DNA of 64,000 nucleotides from an uncultured Pseudomonas sp. (GCF_943846705.1 NZ_OX044366.1:3720001-3784000); one strand, 5' to 3'. Numbered from the stretch's first letter, positions 28,355-37,752 are shown. Translations and numbers: made by a program. The notes: generated from the letters alone by a model not told the origin.

Positions 28355-29920
28355 TCAGCGATTGAAGCGCTCCGCCAGGCTGTGCAGATAATCCGCCATA
28401 CCCTCCAGCTCCTGGCCAAGCGTCGCCCCCTGATGGGCCTGCTCAGCACTGCGATCAGAGAGTTGGGCGATCTGCGTAATCTGACGGCTGATGTCTTCGG
28501 CCACATGACTCTGTTCTTCGGATGCCGAGGCCATTTGCTGGCTCATGCCGGTAATCTGGCTGACCGCCGCGCTGATGCCATCCAGCGCGCTGCGCACAGA
28601 CTCCACACTCTCGACACTCTGCTTGGAAATTGCTTCACCTTTGCCCGCCGTTACCACTGCCCGATCGGCACCCGCGCGCAGTGAGGAGATAATCTGATGG
28701 ATCTGCTCAGTCGACTCCCGCGTGCGGGACGCCAGCGAGCGCACCTCATCGGCCACCACGGCAAAACCTCGCCCCTGCTCACCGGCGCGCGCGGCTTCGA
28801 TTGCAGCGTTAAGTGCCAGCAGGTTGGTCTGCTCGGCAATCGAGGTAATCACATCGGCGACACTACCGATTGACTGAGTGGAGTTGGCCAGATCATTAAC
28901 CGCCTGACCAATGTCCACCACGGCCTTAGCCATGTGCTGCATGGACTCCAGGCTACCGCCGGCCAACTGTAAACCCTGCTTGGCCAGGCGATCCGCCTCC
29001 TCTGCCGCATGTGAAGTGCTCTGTACGTTATGCGTAACTTCCTGGATGGTTGCGGCCATCTGGTTGATCGCCGTTGCCGACTGATCGGTTTCACTGCGCT
29101 GTTGATCAAGCATTTGCGCACTAGAGCGCGACAGATCCGCCGAGCGCGACGCATGCTTTTTGACGTTGTTCCCCGCATCCTCAATACGCGTCAACGCCGT
29201 CTGCAAACGTGCCTCTTCGCTGATCATGGCCATATCAAGCAAGGCTTGCGCACCACGGTTGTCGGTATAGGTTAAGGCGACCAGTGCACTGGTAAACGCC
29301 TTGGGGTGCTCGGCAAGTGTCTGCCTAATCAGGCGGCGCTTAGCCGCAAGCTGGTAGGAGCCGAGGCCAAACATTACGACAACAATTCCCCCGCAGAGCC
29401 AAGGGCCGCTGAGTACAAACTGCCCGCCGAGAATCAGTAAACCCGCCAGAATCAACGGCCATGACTGGATAATATCCAGCGTCCAGTACGCCAATTTAGG
29501 CACCGGCGGTTTGCCTTCACGCAAACGTGCATAGAGCTTATCCGCCCGCTGCTTCTGCGCTTCATTAGGCAAGGAGCGCACCGATTCATAACCTGCAACC
29601 TGGCCACCTTCATAGATCGGCGTGACATAAGCGCTGACCCAGTAGTAATCACCATTTTTCGAGCGATTCTTGACGATCCCCATCCAGGGCTTGCCCTGTT
29701 TGATGGTCTCCCACATATGGCCAAACACGGCGGGAGGCATATCAGGGTGACGCACGAGATTATGCGGCTGACCGATCAGCTCTTCACGCGTGAAGCCGCT
29801 GACGTCAACAAAGGCATCATTGCAGTAGGTGATGTTGCTGTTCAGATCAGTGGTGGAAATTAGCCGCTCATGCGCGGGGAAGGTTTTTTCTCGCTGGGTT
29901 ACTGGGAGGTTCTGGCGCAT
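28355..29920 (-). CDS. aer: Aerotaxis / energy-taxis receptor Aer
   Basis: Methyl-accepting chemotaxis-type receptor, 521 residues, with a cytoplasmic N-terminal PAS domain that in Aer proteins binds FAD and senses redox state. The start MRQNLPVTQREKTFPAHERL, followed by ISTTDLNSNITYCNDAF, is the Aer signature. The PAS domain spans about 15-120, paired membrane segments about 155-200 (WPLILAGLLILGG and WLCGGIVVVMFGLGSY), and the signalling domain 240-521, with the hairpin tip EQTNLLALNAAIEAARAGEQGRGFAVVADEVR. There is no periplasmic ligand domain, as expected. The gene is monocistronic, with a terminator hairpin downstream. Confidence 0.9.
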   Translation of the reverse strand: MRQNLPVTQREKTFPAHERLISTTDLNSNITYCNDAFVDVSGFTREELIGQPHNLVRHPDMPPAVFGHMWETIKQGKPWMGIVKNRSKNGDYYWVSAYVTPIYEGGQVAGYESVRSLPNEAQKQRADKLYARLREGKPPVPKLAYWTLDIIQSWPLILAGLLILGGQFVLSGPWLCGGIVVVMFGLGSYQLAAKRRLIRQTLAEHPKAFTSALVALTYTDNRGAQALLDMAMISEEARLQTALTRIEDAGNNVKKHASRSADLSRSSAQMLDQQRSETDQSATAINQMAATIQEVTHNVQSTSHAAEEADRLAKQGLQLAGGSLESMQHMAKAVVDIGQAVNDLANSTQSIGSVADVITSIAEQTNLLALNAAIEAARAGEQGRGFAVVADEVRSLASRTRESTEQIHQIISSLRAGADRAVVTAGKGEAISKQSVESVESVRSALDGISAAVSQITGMSQQMASASEEQSHVAEDISRQITQIAQLSDRSAEQAHQGATLGQELEGMADYLHSLAERFNR

Positions 29921-30111
29921 AGTGAGCTATCCCTGTCTGATTTTTCGCAGCTGTGGCTGTAGGTCTAGCACAACAGTGCTAACTCGCTAGAAAATGCTTG
30001 CTTGAATTATTTACCGCCCGCGCGGCGGCAGACCTTGCATTGCACAGGGCCAGTCCGAACAACAGTAGAGTTACAGGGCGGTAGGCAGGTGCGCCCAAGC
30101 ACAGACTTAGG

Positions 30112-30136
30112 CTAGCTGCGTCACAGACGCAGCTAG
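30112..30136 (-). terminator. Hairpin after the small 45-codon gene
   Basis: CTAGCTGCGT and ACGCAGCTAG (perfect 10-bp stem, 5-nt loop) lie 10 bp past the small gene's stop. There is no U-tract, so it may be a 3'-end or processing structure rather than a classical terminator. The remaining 29921-30111 contains no gene I can support. Confidence 0.5.
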
Positions 30137-30146
30137 TTCTGGCGAC

Positions 30147-30284
30147 TTATGAACGACGACGGCCGCGGTCGACAGGAGATGCCGGCGTATTACTGCGTAC
30201 GGGAATAGGTTGCAGGGATGGCCGTTCACGCAGGCCAAGGGCAGCCAATAGGTCAAGCAAGGCGTTCTGCAATTTAGCGTTCAT
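30147..30284 (-). CDS. Small 45-residue protein, PA1414-like
   Basis: A short gene. ATG 30284 is preceded by a strong GGAGG with 7-nt spacing, and the frame runs 45 codons to TAA at 30147. The product starts MNAKLQNALLDLLAALGLRE, a leucine-rich amphipathic helix. A proline-rich segment LQPIPVRS follows, and the C-terminus is very basic (DRGRRRS). From memory this layout matches the Pseudomonas PA1414-family small proteins, whose founding gene is oxygen-regulated. I cannot verify the match. It lies 98 bp downstream of the TonB receptor stop, with a small hairpin (CAGCCT/AGGCTG, 30334-30350) between. No Anr-type palindrome was seen upstream. Confidence 0.7.
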   Translation of the reverse strand: MNAKLQNALLDLLAALGLRERPSLQPIPVRSNTPASPVDRGRRRS

Positions 30285-30382
30285 GTAAAAGCCTCCAACC
30301 AAGAACATCGATAAGTGCTTGGACACTCCCTCTCAGCCTAGTTCAGGCTGATTGAAAATGCCGGCCGCTTGCTCACCCGCGA

Positions 30383-32425
30383 TTAAAACAATACACGCAG
30401 CCCCGCATACAACGTACGCCCCGGGCCTGGCTCAAAATAACGCGCGCCACCATCGTTGATGCGTAGGTTGTCGAAATACTCACGCCCAAGCAGGTTATCG
30501 ATACCCAGGTAAGGCTCCACGCGTTGCTCGCCGATGCTCAAGTGCTTACCGAGACGCAGGTTCAGCAAGGCGTACCCCGGAGCTGACTGCGTATTGGCAT
30601 CGTTAGCATATACCCGCGCCTGGGCGGTGACGCCCAAACGGACATATGCACCTTGTCGCTCATAGGCTATTTCGCTGAAAAAGCTTTGCCGGGGAATACC
30701 AGGGAGGCGTTTGCCTGAAAAGTCGCCAGTGGCCGTTTGAAACTCCGCAAAACGGTAGCGGTTGAAGGCGTAAGCCATGGACCAGCGCCAAGCCTCGGCC
30801 AGCTGCCAATCGACGCTCAACTCAACGCCATCACGGCGCGACTGCCCGGCATTGCGGTAGAAGTTACGTCCGGGCTGAGTCGGCAAACTAAATGCGAGCA
30901 ACTCATCCTCCAGATCAATCCGATAAAGTGCCAGGGCATAGCGCAACGCGGGCCACTCGCCTTTGATCCCCAGCTCTCGGCTGAGCGCCTGGGCAGGCTG
31001 CAACACTGCATTGAACCCAGCGCCTTGTGGGCTTGCCAGCTCATTGACTGTCGGCGTTTCGAATGAGCTGGCCAGGCGGGCATACAGCGACTGCTGCGGG
31101 GTAAGGCGATAACTCAGGCCGGCGCTGTAGCTCCAGTCCTCCAGGCTGCGCGAGCCTGAATCATCGCGCCTGTCGGCCAGGTAACCGTCATCCACCGCCA
31201 AGCGCACGTGGTCATAACGCACGCCGAGCGTGGCCTGCCACGAGTCACTCAGGTCGAGTTGATCCTCAATAAACAGCCCCTGACTAAGCGCCGACTCATC
31301 TTGTTGCTGGCGCAACGGCCCGCGCTCGCCGAGCAGATTGTCGTAACGCCGCCGATCATCTCGCTGCGCCTCAAGATCGAAGCCGGTAGTGATTTTATGC
31401 GGCAGTCCCGCGAGTGCGCGGTGATGACTGTACTGCCCACCCACCCCGGAGAAATAACGCTCGAAGGTGGTCTGCCCGCTCGTGGCAAAGCCCAGTCGAT
31501 TACCGAACTCACGCTGGCCCAGGTAACTGCGCAGTTGATATTGGTCGGAGCCCGCCGCATAGCCATCCCACACTAAACCCAGACGTTGCTGACGAATAAA
31601 CTCATCGGCATCAAAGCGCAGGTTGTTCGCCGCTGGTTGCCGACGGTCCGTTTCAACCTGCGCCGCAGTCAAAGCGCCGGGGTCTTCAGCGCGGTTGTCG
31701 ATGGCATTGAAGTTCAGTCGTAAGCGCCCTGTCGGCGCATACCAGCGCAGCTTGCCAGTCAGGCTATTGGTGTGCGCGCGACTGTGCTCGCGGTAACCGT
31801 CCAACCGGGTACTGTTGACTGCCAGCAGCGCACCCAAGTTGCCTGCACTGCCGCCGATTTCAGCGCGTATACGCTGATAGCCGAGGCTTGCTGTGCTCAC
31901 ATCCAGCTGCATCGAAGGCAGGGCCGGCGGCTCGCGGGTTTCAATGGCCAGCACGCCGCCAGCGGCATTGCCATATTGCACTGAGGCCGGCCCACGCAAA
32001 ACCTCCATGCGCTCAACCAAACCAAGGTCGAGGCCGTCGAGTTCGGTCTGCCCGTCCGGCATGGTCAAGGGCACGCCATCGACCAACACCCGGATTCCGC
32101 GCACGCCAAAATTACCGCGCGCACCGAACCCGCGAATAGCCGGGCGCAGGCCTTGCGCGAGGTTGTAACGATTGAGGCTGAACACCCCTGGCACACGGGC
32201 CAGCAACGAGTCCAAGGCTAAACGCTGCTCACCTGGTGCGTCAGCCACATCAACCACGCTGACGGCGGCCGGCATGCTCAACCAGCGTGTACTGGTGCGT
32301 GGCGCTGTAATCAGCAACGGCGCCAACTCGTCAGCCGCGGCTGCGGTGTCGGCGGCCGCCTGTACCACGGCAGTATCGACAAGCAGACACGCAGCGACCG
32401 CAATGCCGCTTAGGGAAGAGCGCAC
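30383..32425 (-). CDS. TonB-dependent outer-membrane receptor
   Basis: Gated beta-barrel importer, 680 residues. A signal peptide (about residues 1-24, ending VVQAAA) precedes a plug domain with a TonB-box-like LLITAPRTS and the blocks RPAIRGFGARGNFGVRGI and ERMEVLRGPASVQYGNAAGG. The barrel ends in the canonical aromatic terminus AGLRVLF. The plug and barrel resemble FecA-type and other siderophore or metal receptors, but the ligand cannot be read. It starts 5 bp after the aceK stop, so it is probably read through from aceK. No sigma/anti-sigma pair or ABC importer is adjacent. Confidence 0.85.
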   Translation of the reverse strand: MRSSLSGIAVAACLLVDTAVVQAAADTAAAADELAPLLITAPRTSTRWLSMPAAVSVVDVADAPGEQRLALDSLLARVPGVFSLNRYNLAQGLRPAIRGFGARGNFGVRGIRVLVDGVPLTMPDGQTELDGLDLGLVERMEVLRGPASVQYGNAAGGVLAIETREPPALPSMQLDVSTASLGYQRIRAEIGGSAGNLGALLAVNSTRLDGYREHSRAHTNSLTGKLRWYAPTGRLRLNFNAIDNRAEDPGALTAAQVETDRRQPAANNLRFDADEFIRQQRLGLVWDGYAAGSDQYQLRSYLGQREFGNRLGFATSGQTTFERYFSGVGGQYSHHRALAGLPHKITTGFDLEAQRDDRRRYDNLLGERGPLRQQQDESALSQGLFIEDQLDLSDSWQATLGVRYDHVRLAVDDGYLADRRDDSGSRSLEDWSYSAGLSYRLTPQQSLYARLASSFETPTVNELASPQGAGFNAVLQPAQALSRELGIKGEWPALRYALALYRIDLEDELLAFSLPTQPGRNFYRNAGQSRRDGVELSVDWQLAEAWRWSMAYAFNRYRFAEFQTATGDFSGKRLPGIPRQSFFSEIAYERQGAYVRLGVTAQARVYANDANTQSAPGYALLNLRLGKHLSIGEQRVEPYLGIDNLLGREYFDNLRINDGGARYFEPGPGRTLYAGLRVLF

Positions 32426-32430
32426 GCCGC

Positions 32431-34161
32431 TCAGTACTCTCTGTCGGCTTGGTCTTTACGCCGATACGGGAAGACATCGATCACCTTGCCCGCGCGAATT
32501 GCCTCCTGCAGGCTTTTCCAGTAATCAGCGTCATACAACTCCCCATGCAGCTCACTGAACAACTTGCGCTGCTGCATATTGGCAAACAGAAACGGCGGAA
32601 ACTCCTCAGGGAACACATCCATCGGTGCGATTGAATACCAAGGCTCGGAGGACATTTCATCTTCCGGGTAACGTGCTTGGGGTATACGCCGGAAGTTGGC
32701 TTCGGTCAGGAAACAGATTTCGTCATAGTCGTAGAACACCACGCGGCCATGACGGGTCACGCCAAAGTTCTTCAGCAGCATGTCGCCCGGGAAGATATTC
32801 GCTGCCGCCAACTGCTTGATGGCCAGGCCGTAGTCATCCAACGCTTCGCGCACCTGAGCCTCACTGCCACTCTCCACATACAAATTCAGCGGCGTCATGC
32901 GTCGCTCGGTCCAGCAGTGGCGCACCAGTACGGTGTCGCCATTAACCTCGACGGTCGACGGTGCGACCTCCAACAACTCGGCCAGGCACTGCGGATCAAA
33001 CTTGCTCAACGGAAAGCGGAAGTCGGCAAACTCCTGGGTATCGGCCATGCGTCCGACCCGGTCGACCGTTTTCACCAGGCGGTACTTCTCGATCACCGTG
33101 TTGCGATCGACGTTTTTCGACGGCGAGAAACGGTCCTTGATGATCTTGAAGACGGTGTTGAAGCCCGGCAAGGTAAACACGCTCATGACCATGCCACGGA
33201 CGCCGGGGGCCATGACAAACTTGTCATCCGTCGTCGCCAGGTGGTTGATCAGGGAACGGTAAAACTCCGACTTACCGTGTTTGTAGAAGCCGATCGAGGT
33301 GTACAGCTCGGCAATGTGCTTGCCCGGCAAAATACGCTTGAGAAAGCCGACGAATTCCGCCGGATAACCGACCCGTACCATGAAGTAGGAGCGGGTAAAG
33401 GAGAAGATAATCGACACTTCGGCCTCGTCGGTGATCAGCGCATCGGCCTGGATGCCCTGCCCTTCGCGGTGCAACAGCGGAATCACCAGCGGCCATTGCT
33501 CATCACAGGTGTAGATACGTCCCACCAGGTACGCACCCTTGTTGCGATACAGGCGTGAAGCAAACAGCTCAATGCGCAGATCAGGGTCCTTGCACACCCA
33601 GTCCGGCAGGCTTTGCCGCAATTGTTTGAACAGCCGGCTTAAGTCGCGCTCCAGGTTTTCGTAGCCAACCTCAAAACTGAAATCCTCGAAGATCTGCCGC
33701 AAAGCCTGCTCGACATCGCCCTTGGGTTCGTACAAGCGGGTTTGTGGGGTACGTGCATTAACCCGCAGTGCCGGGCGGGTGGTGTGGATAAACATGCAGC
33801 CGTCATTGATCTGGTCATGGCTGAACAACCCGCAGAAAATCGAGTTGAACCATGTCTCCGCCAACTCATCGTCATCGCGCAGGTTAATCAACACGATATA
33901 GGCCGACTTGACCAGTGGCCACTGCTCCACCTCCAGTAATACCTCAGCCGCATAAGCCTCGCGCAACTGCCGGCTAACAGCGCTCACACACTTTTCATAC
34001 AGGGCAATACGATCCGCCGATGCCTCCTGGATTTCCTGCCACAGAGCCTGCTCAAATCGCACGCGCGCGCCGTTGGTGATCTGGCGGAACTGCTCACGGT
34101 AATCGTCAAAGCCTTCGAGGATAAGCGCAGCTATCGCGCCGGCCGGCCATTGCTGTGGCAT
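32431..34161 (-). CDS. aceK: Isocitrate dehydrogenase kinase/phosphatase
   Basis: Bifunctional enzyme that phosphorylates and dephosphorylates isocitrate dehydrogenase, directing carbon into the glyoxylate shunt on acetate. It is 576 residues, close to the E. coli length. ATG 34161 gives MPQQWPAGAIAALILEGFDD, the normal start. An open extension to 34329 is not family-like. The central ATP-binding region has APGVRGMVMSVFTLPGF, and the kinase-like catalytic segment has KNFGVTRHGRVVFYDYDEIC. It is divergent from the DMT transporter gene and followed immediately by a TonB receptor, an unusual partner. Confidence 0.95.
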   Translation of the reverse strand: MPQQWPAGAIAALILEGFDDYREQFRQITNGARVRFEQALWQEIQEASADRIALYEKCVSAVSRQLREAYAAEVLLEVEQWPLVKSAYIVLINLRDDDELAETWFNSIFCGLFSHDQINDGCMFIHTTRPALRVNARTPQTRLYEPKGDVEQALRQIFEDFSFEVGYENLERDLSRLFKQLRQSLPDWVCKDPDLRIELFASRLYRNKGAYLVGRIYTCDEQWPLVIPLLHREGQGIQADALITDEAEVSIIFSFTRSYFMVRVGYPAEFVGFLKRILPGKHIAELYTSIGFYKHGKSEFYRSLINHLATTDDKFVMAPGVRGMVMSVFTLPGFNTVFKIIKDRFSPSKNVDRNTVIEKYRLVKTVDRVGRMADTQEFADFRFPLSKFDPQCLAELLEVAPSTVEVNGDTVLVRHCWTERRMTPLNLYVESGSEAQVREALDDYGLAIKQLAAANIFPGDMLLKNFGVTRHGRVVFYDYDEICFLTEANFRRIPQARYPEDEMSSEPWYSIAPMDVFPEEFPPFLFANMQQRKLFSELHGELYDADYWKSLQEAIRAGKVIDVFPYRRKDQADREY

Positions 34162-34362
34162 AAACGAACCCCTACAGGTGAATGCGAACATTCCCTTGAG
34201 CTTATCCAGTGACTGCACCAAGTAAAAGCCGGCATTGCCTGGATACGCGCTTATCGCCAGCGAAATATTGCCAATCATCCGCTTTGAAAGTGCATTTCGA
34301 ATTGCCTTGGCGCACCAGCCCGGCAACACTGTTCGGCCTTTTTAACTGCCTTGGAGCCCGCT

Positions 34363-35265
34363 GTGCGCCTTGTCGACCTGATGCGTCTGCTGTTGCTTGC
34401 TGCTATCTGGGGCGCGAGCTTTCTGTTTATGCGCATCGTTGCGCCTGTGCTCGGCAGCATGCCGACTGCTTTTTTCCGCGCCAGCCTGGGCATGCTTGGG
34501 CTGCTGGCGATTCTGCTGCTGATGCGGGTGCGCTGGGACTTCAACGGCAAGCTCAAGCACTGCCTGATTTTGGGAGTAATTAACGCAGGCCTGCCTTCTG
34601 CCATGTACTGCATGGCAGCGCTGGTATTGCCCGCTGGTTATTCGGCCATCTTCAATGCCACCACGCCGATGATGGGCGTGTTGATCGGCATGTTGTTCTT
34701 TGCTGAGGCCATGACTATGAGCAAGGCCGCTGGAGTAGCTGTCGGCCTATTTGGCGTCGCCGTGCTGACCCGCACTGGCCCAGTGGAGTTTGACCTGACC
34801 TTGCTGCTCGGCGCAGCCGCCTGCCTGATTGCGACGGCCTGCTATGGCTTTGCCGGCTTTCTTACGCGGCGCTGGATCGGCATGCAGGGTGGCCTGGATA
34901 ACCGCCTAACTGCCTTTGCCAGCCTGTGTGGTGCAAGCCTATTTCTATTGCCGCTGTTCGGTGGCTCGCTGGTTATACAACCGCCTGCTAGCTGGGGTGG
35001 GCTCGACGTCTGGCTGTCTCTCGCCGGGCTGGGTTTTATCTGCACGGCGCTCGCCTACGTGTTGTATTTCCGCCTGCTAAGTGATGTTGGCCCGATCAAG
35101 GCCAGCACCACAACTTTTCTGATCCCGCCTTTCGGCGTGCTGTGGGGCGCACTGCTATTGGATGAGCCGTTGTCTTGGGCCTATCTGTACGGCGGCGTGT
35201 TGATTGCGATCGCCCTGTGGCTAGTGGTACGCCCCAGCACAAGTGCGCAACCTGATCGCAGCTGA
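34363..35265 (+). CDS. DMT superfamily (EamA) transporter
   Basis: Inner-membrane drug/metabolite transporter of 300 residues with ten predicted spans in two EamA repeats (for example LMRLLLLAAIWGASFLFM at the start, and the second-repeat TFLIPPFGVLWGALLLDEPL). The GTG at 34363 is chosen because TTGGAG lies 6 nt upstream. TTG 34351 would start inside that site, and ATG 34381 would lose the first helix edge. Substrate is unknown; members export amino acids or metabolites. It is convergent with thrH. Confidence 0.85.
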   Translation: MRLVDLMRLLLLAAIWGASFLFMRIVAPVLGSMPTAFFRASLGMLGLLAILLLMRVRWDFNGKLKHCLILGVINAGLPSAMYCMAALVLPAGYSAIFNATTPMMGVLIGMLFFAEAMTMSKAAGVAVGLFGVAVLTRTGPVEFDLTLLLGAAACLIATACYGFAGFLTRRWIGMQGGLDNRLTAFASLCGASLFLLPLFGGSLVIQPPASWGGLDVWLSLAGLGFICTALAYVLYFRLLSDVGPIKASTTTFLIPPFGVLWGALLLDEPLSWAYLYGGVLIAIALWLVVRPSTSAQPDRS

Positions 35266-35271
35266 AAACAA

Positions 35272-35306
35272 AACACCCTGCGCGAATCAAGTCCACGCAG
35301 GGTGTT
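35272..35306 (-). terminator. thrH intrinsic terminator
   Basis: AACACCCTGCG and CGCAGGGTGTT form an 11-bp perfect stem with a T-rich tail (TTGTTTT) on the minus strand. It is downstream of thrH and 6 bp past the end of the convergent DMT gene. It shares its CACCCTGCG stem with the terminator at 1497-1528. Confidence 0.8.
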
Positions 35307-35358
35307 GGGATGACTGCCTGAAGAACCCGCGAATACCGGGTTTTCAATCACCGATTGA

Positions 35359-35976
35359 TTACAGGCTCAGTTGGCGATTGGACGCTTTGAGGAACTCGCC
35401 CTTGAGCTCTGCAAAGGTGTGCACAGCCGGAAACTGTGGGAATTCACGGATCACATTGTCCGGGGCATGGAACAAGATGCCGGCATGAGCCTCACTAAGC
35501 ATGGTGGTGTCGTTGTACGAGTCACCCGCCGCAATGACCCGGTAGTACAGGCTCTTGAAGGCAAGTACCGACTGACGCTTGGGGTCCTTCTGACGCAGCT
35601 GGTAATCCACCACGCGATCGCTTTCATCGGTGATCAGCTTGTGGCACAACAACGTCGGGAAACCCAGCTGCCGCATCAACGGCTGGGAGAACTCATAGAA
35701 AGTGTCCGAAAGAATCACCACCTGAAAGCGCTCTCGCAGCCAATTCACAAACTCCACTGCGCCGTCTAAAGGCTTGAGTGTGGCAATCACTTCCTGGATG
35801 TCGGACAGCTTCAAGCCGTGCTCATCCAGAATGCGCAGACGCTGTTTCATCAGCACGTCATAGTCCGGAATATCCCGGGTAGTCGCCTTCAGCGATTCGA
35901 TGCCAGTTTTTTCCGCGAAAGCGATCCAGATTTCCGGGACCAGCACGCCTTCCAGGTCGAGACACGCGATTTCCAC
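35359..35976 (-). CDS. thrH: Phosphoserine / homoserine phosphotransferase ThrH
   Basis: HAD-superfamily enzyme of 205 residues. It dephosphorylates phosphoserine and can move phosphate to homoserine, linking serine and threonine synthesis. The sequence MEIACLDLEGVLVPEIWIAF carries the first HAD motif. SDTFYEFSQPLMRQLG is motif II, and AAGDSYNDTTMLSEAHAGI is the metal-binding motif IV. The whole protein reads as a typical Pseudomonas ThrH. It is divergent from cysH, an arrangement conserved in the genus. Confidence 0.95.
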   Translation of the reverse strand: MEIACLDLEGVLVPEIWIAFAEKTGIESLKATTRDIPDYDVLMKQRLRILDEHGLKLSDIQEVIATLKPLDGAVEFVNWLRERFQVVILSDTFYEFSQPLMRQLGFPTLLCHKLITDESDRVVDYQLRQKDPKRQSVLAFKSLYYRVIAAGDSYNDTTMLSEAHAGILFHAPDNVIREFPQFPAVHTFAELKGEFLKASNRQLSL

Positions 35977-36164
35977 AGGACACTCCTAGCTTGGATTTAT
36001 TTGAGAGGCGGCACTCTAGCGGCTCCCCCAGCGCTCTGCAACGCAGAGCCTTATACCCAAATGACAGGTCTACTGAGGTACTTCGTTATTTAGTCGCATA
36101 ACTTGCTTTTGCTACCATCACGGCACAAGACGCTCGACGTCACCCTAACTAGGAATTAAGCCCG

Positions 36165-36899
36165 ATGAGCCTTCCCTTCGACGTAGCCGAACTGGCGACG
36201 AGCTACGCCAACAAGTCGCCACAAGAGATTCTCAAACTCGCCTTCGAACACTTCGGTGATGAACTGTGGTTGTCCTTCAGCGGCGCGGAAGACGTGGTGT
36301 TGGTCGACATGGCCTGGAAACTCAACAAAAACGTCAACGTATTCAGCCTCGACACCGGCCGCCTGCATCCGGAAACCTATCGTTTTATCGACCAGGTGCG
36401 TGAGCACTATGGCATCAGCATCGACGTACTTTCTCCCGAGGCCACGGCACTGGAGTCCCTCGTCAAGGAAAAGGGCCTGTTCAGCTTCTACAAGGACGGT
36501 CACGGTGAATGCTGTGGCATCCGTAAAACCGCCCCACTACGGCGCAAACTCGCCACGGTAAAAGCCTGGGCCACCGGCCAGCGACGCGATCAAAGCCCTG
36601 GCACACGCAGCCAGGTTGCAGCGGTCGAAATCGATGCGGCCTTTTCCACAGCAGACAACACCCTGTACAAGTTCAACCCGCTGGCACAGATGAGCAGTGA
36701 AGATATCTGGGCCTATATCCGCATGCTGGAGCTGCCTTATAACAGCCTGCATGAGCGCGGTTTTATCAGCATCGGCTGCGAACCCTGCACTCGCCCTGTG
36801 CTGCCGAATCAGCATGAACGCGAAGGTCGCTGGTGGTGGGAAGAGGCCACACAGAAAGAGTGCGGTTTGCATGCCGGCAACCTGATCGCCAAGAGCTGA
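36165..36899 (+). CDS. cysH: Adenosine 5'-phosphosulfate reductase (assimilatory)
   Basis: Reduces APS to sulfite in cysteine synthesis, 244 residues. The PP-loop region has LWLSFSGAEDVVLVDM. The cysteine motifs CCGIRK, CEPC and the C-terminal KECGLH are all present. The first two supply the [4Fe-4S] ligands that mark the APS-reducing (rather than PAPS-reducing) form usual in Pseudomonas, and the last holds the catalytic Cys. It is divergent from thrH across 188 bp and closed by a strong terminator. Confidence 0.95.
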   Translation: MSLPFDVAELATSYANKSPQEILKLAFEHFGDELWLSFSGAEDVVLVDMAWKLNKNVNVFSLDTGRLHPETYRFIDQVREHYGISIDVLSPEATALESLVKEKGLFSFYKDGHGECCGIRKTAPLRRKLATVKAWATGQRRDQSPGTRSQVAAVEIDAAFSTADNTLYKFNPLAQMSSEDIWAYIRMLELPYNSLHERGFISIGCEPCTRPVLPNQHEREGRWWWEEATQKECGLHAGNLIAKS

Positions 36900-36917
36900 T
36901 GGCAAGAGCAAATATAA

Positions 36918-36944
36918 AAAAGGCCAGTCATGGACTGGCCTTTT
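36918..36944. terminator. cysH terminator, bidirectional
   Basis: AAAAGGCCAGTC and GACTGGCCTTTT form a 12-bp stem with an ATG loop, and T-runs on both strands. It serves cysH and the convergent GNAT gene. Confidence 0.9.
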
Positions 36945-36960
36945 CCGTTAACCGAATCTC

Positions 36961-37242
36961 TCAGCTCTTATCTGCCGGCCTCTGTCGGCGCACCATATAA
37001 CGCTCGACATAGGAACACGACGGAATCACGGTGTAGCCCAAGCGTTCTGCATACTGCAGTGCGTGCTCGGTCAAAGCCGCAGCGATCCCTCGTCCACGCA
37101 ACGAGTTGGGCACAAAGGTGCGATAGATATCCAGCGTCTGCTTGCCAAGATCCATATAAGCCAGATACGCCCGATCACCATCCACTGTGGTCTCGAATTG
37201 ATGACCCGCCAGGTCATGGTGAATGGACAACGCCTCGCTCAT
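36961..37242 (-). CDS. GNAT-like N-acetyltransferase (YjdJ/NATD1 type)
   Basis: A small 93-residue acetyltransferase-fold protein. ATG 37242 (MSEALSIHHDLAGHQFET) has GGAGTTGCG upstream; the longer TTG/GTG start at 37260 is less likely. The acetyl-CoA pyrophosphate loop is present as VPNSLRGRGIAAALTEHAL, and the motif B-like end is VIPSCSYVERYM. This matches the short Acetyltransf_CG group. Substrate is unknown. It is convergent with cysH. Confidence 0.85.
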   Translation of the reverse strand: MSEALSIHHDLAGHQFETTVDGDRAYLAYMDLGKQTLDIYRTFVPNSLRGRGIAAALTEHALQYAERLGYTVIPSCSYVERYMVRRQRPADKS

Positions 37243-37752
37243 CGCAACTCCTCTGTTCACTCGCTCAACCCGCCCGTTGCTTCTATAGCAACGGGGACAA
37301 CTTTCTTACCTATTAAGTTGTAGGCGACTACCGCGAGCTTATCAGGCCACAAGCTGCGAGGTCACGTGAATCAATGGCTTAGATCACACAAAGCGGCAGT
37401 TGGCTATGTGTAAAAGCGAAGCACTGCATCTACCGGCGATGTAATTTTCCACGCAGTTCGCAGTAGCTCATCCGCCTGAAAACCCCGAAATTACGTTGCG
37501 GACTTTTTAACGACTGCAGCACTAAACCTCCATAAATACTGCGCAAATAACGCCCAGCCACTCTAAAACTGCTTATTTTTTAAGCAACTGACACCCCGTA
37601 GATGCTCCGCTCTGCAGTAATCAGAAAAAAAGCGCTGCGCCTTGCCTTGCCTCCGTTTACTTACTACACGTTATAGGTACTATGTACGCCGGCTAATTTC
37701 CTACTATCTGGAAATTGCTTTTATGGAAAACCTCCACCTCAAGGGGAACACG
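37243..37752. promoter_or_regulatory. Non-coding region upstream of oprI
   Basis: 510 bp between the divergent GNAT and oprI genes, AT-rich near oprI. A plausible sigma-70 promoter is TTGCCT at 37647-37652, then a roughly 17-18 bp gap and TTATAG near 37671-37676, followed by a leader of about 70 nt. An in-frame extension of oprI through this leader exists but encodes no signal peptide. I see nothing else here. Confidence 0.45.

Noticed and set aside
30334..30350. Possible Anr/FNR site upstream of the small gene
   Set aside because: The dyad reads CAGCCT/AGGCTG and does not fit TTGAT-N4-ATCAA; it looks like a small hairpin.
32677..33558. 293-codon plus-strand frame opposite aceK
   Set aside because: Antisense shadow of a well-supported gene.
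36930..37316. 128-codon plus-strand frame over the GNAT gene
   Set aside because: It begins in the cysH terminator and has no coding character, whereas the minus-strand GNAT motif is clear.
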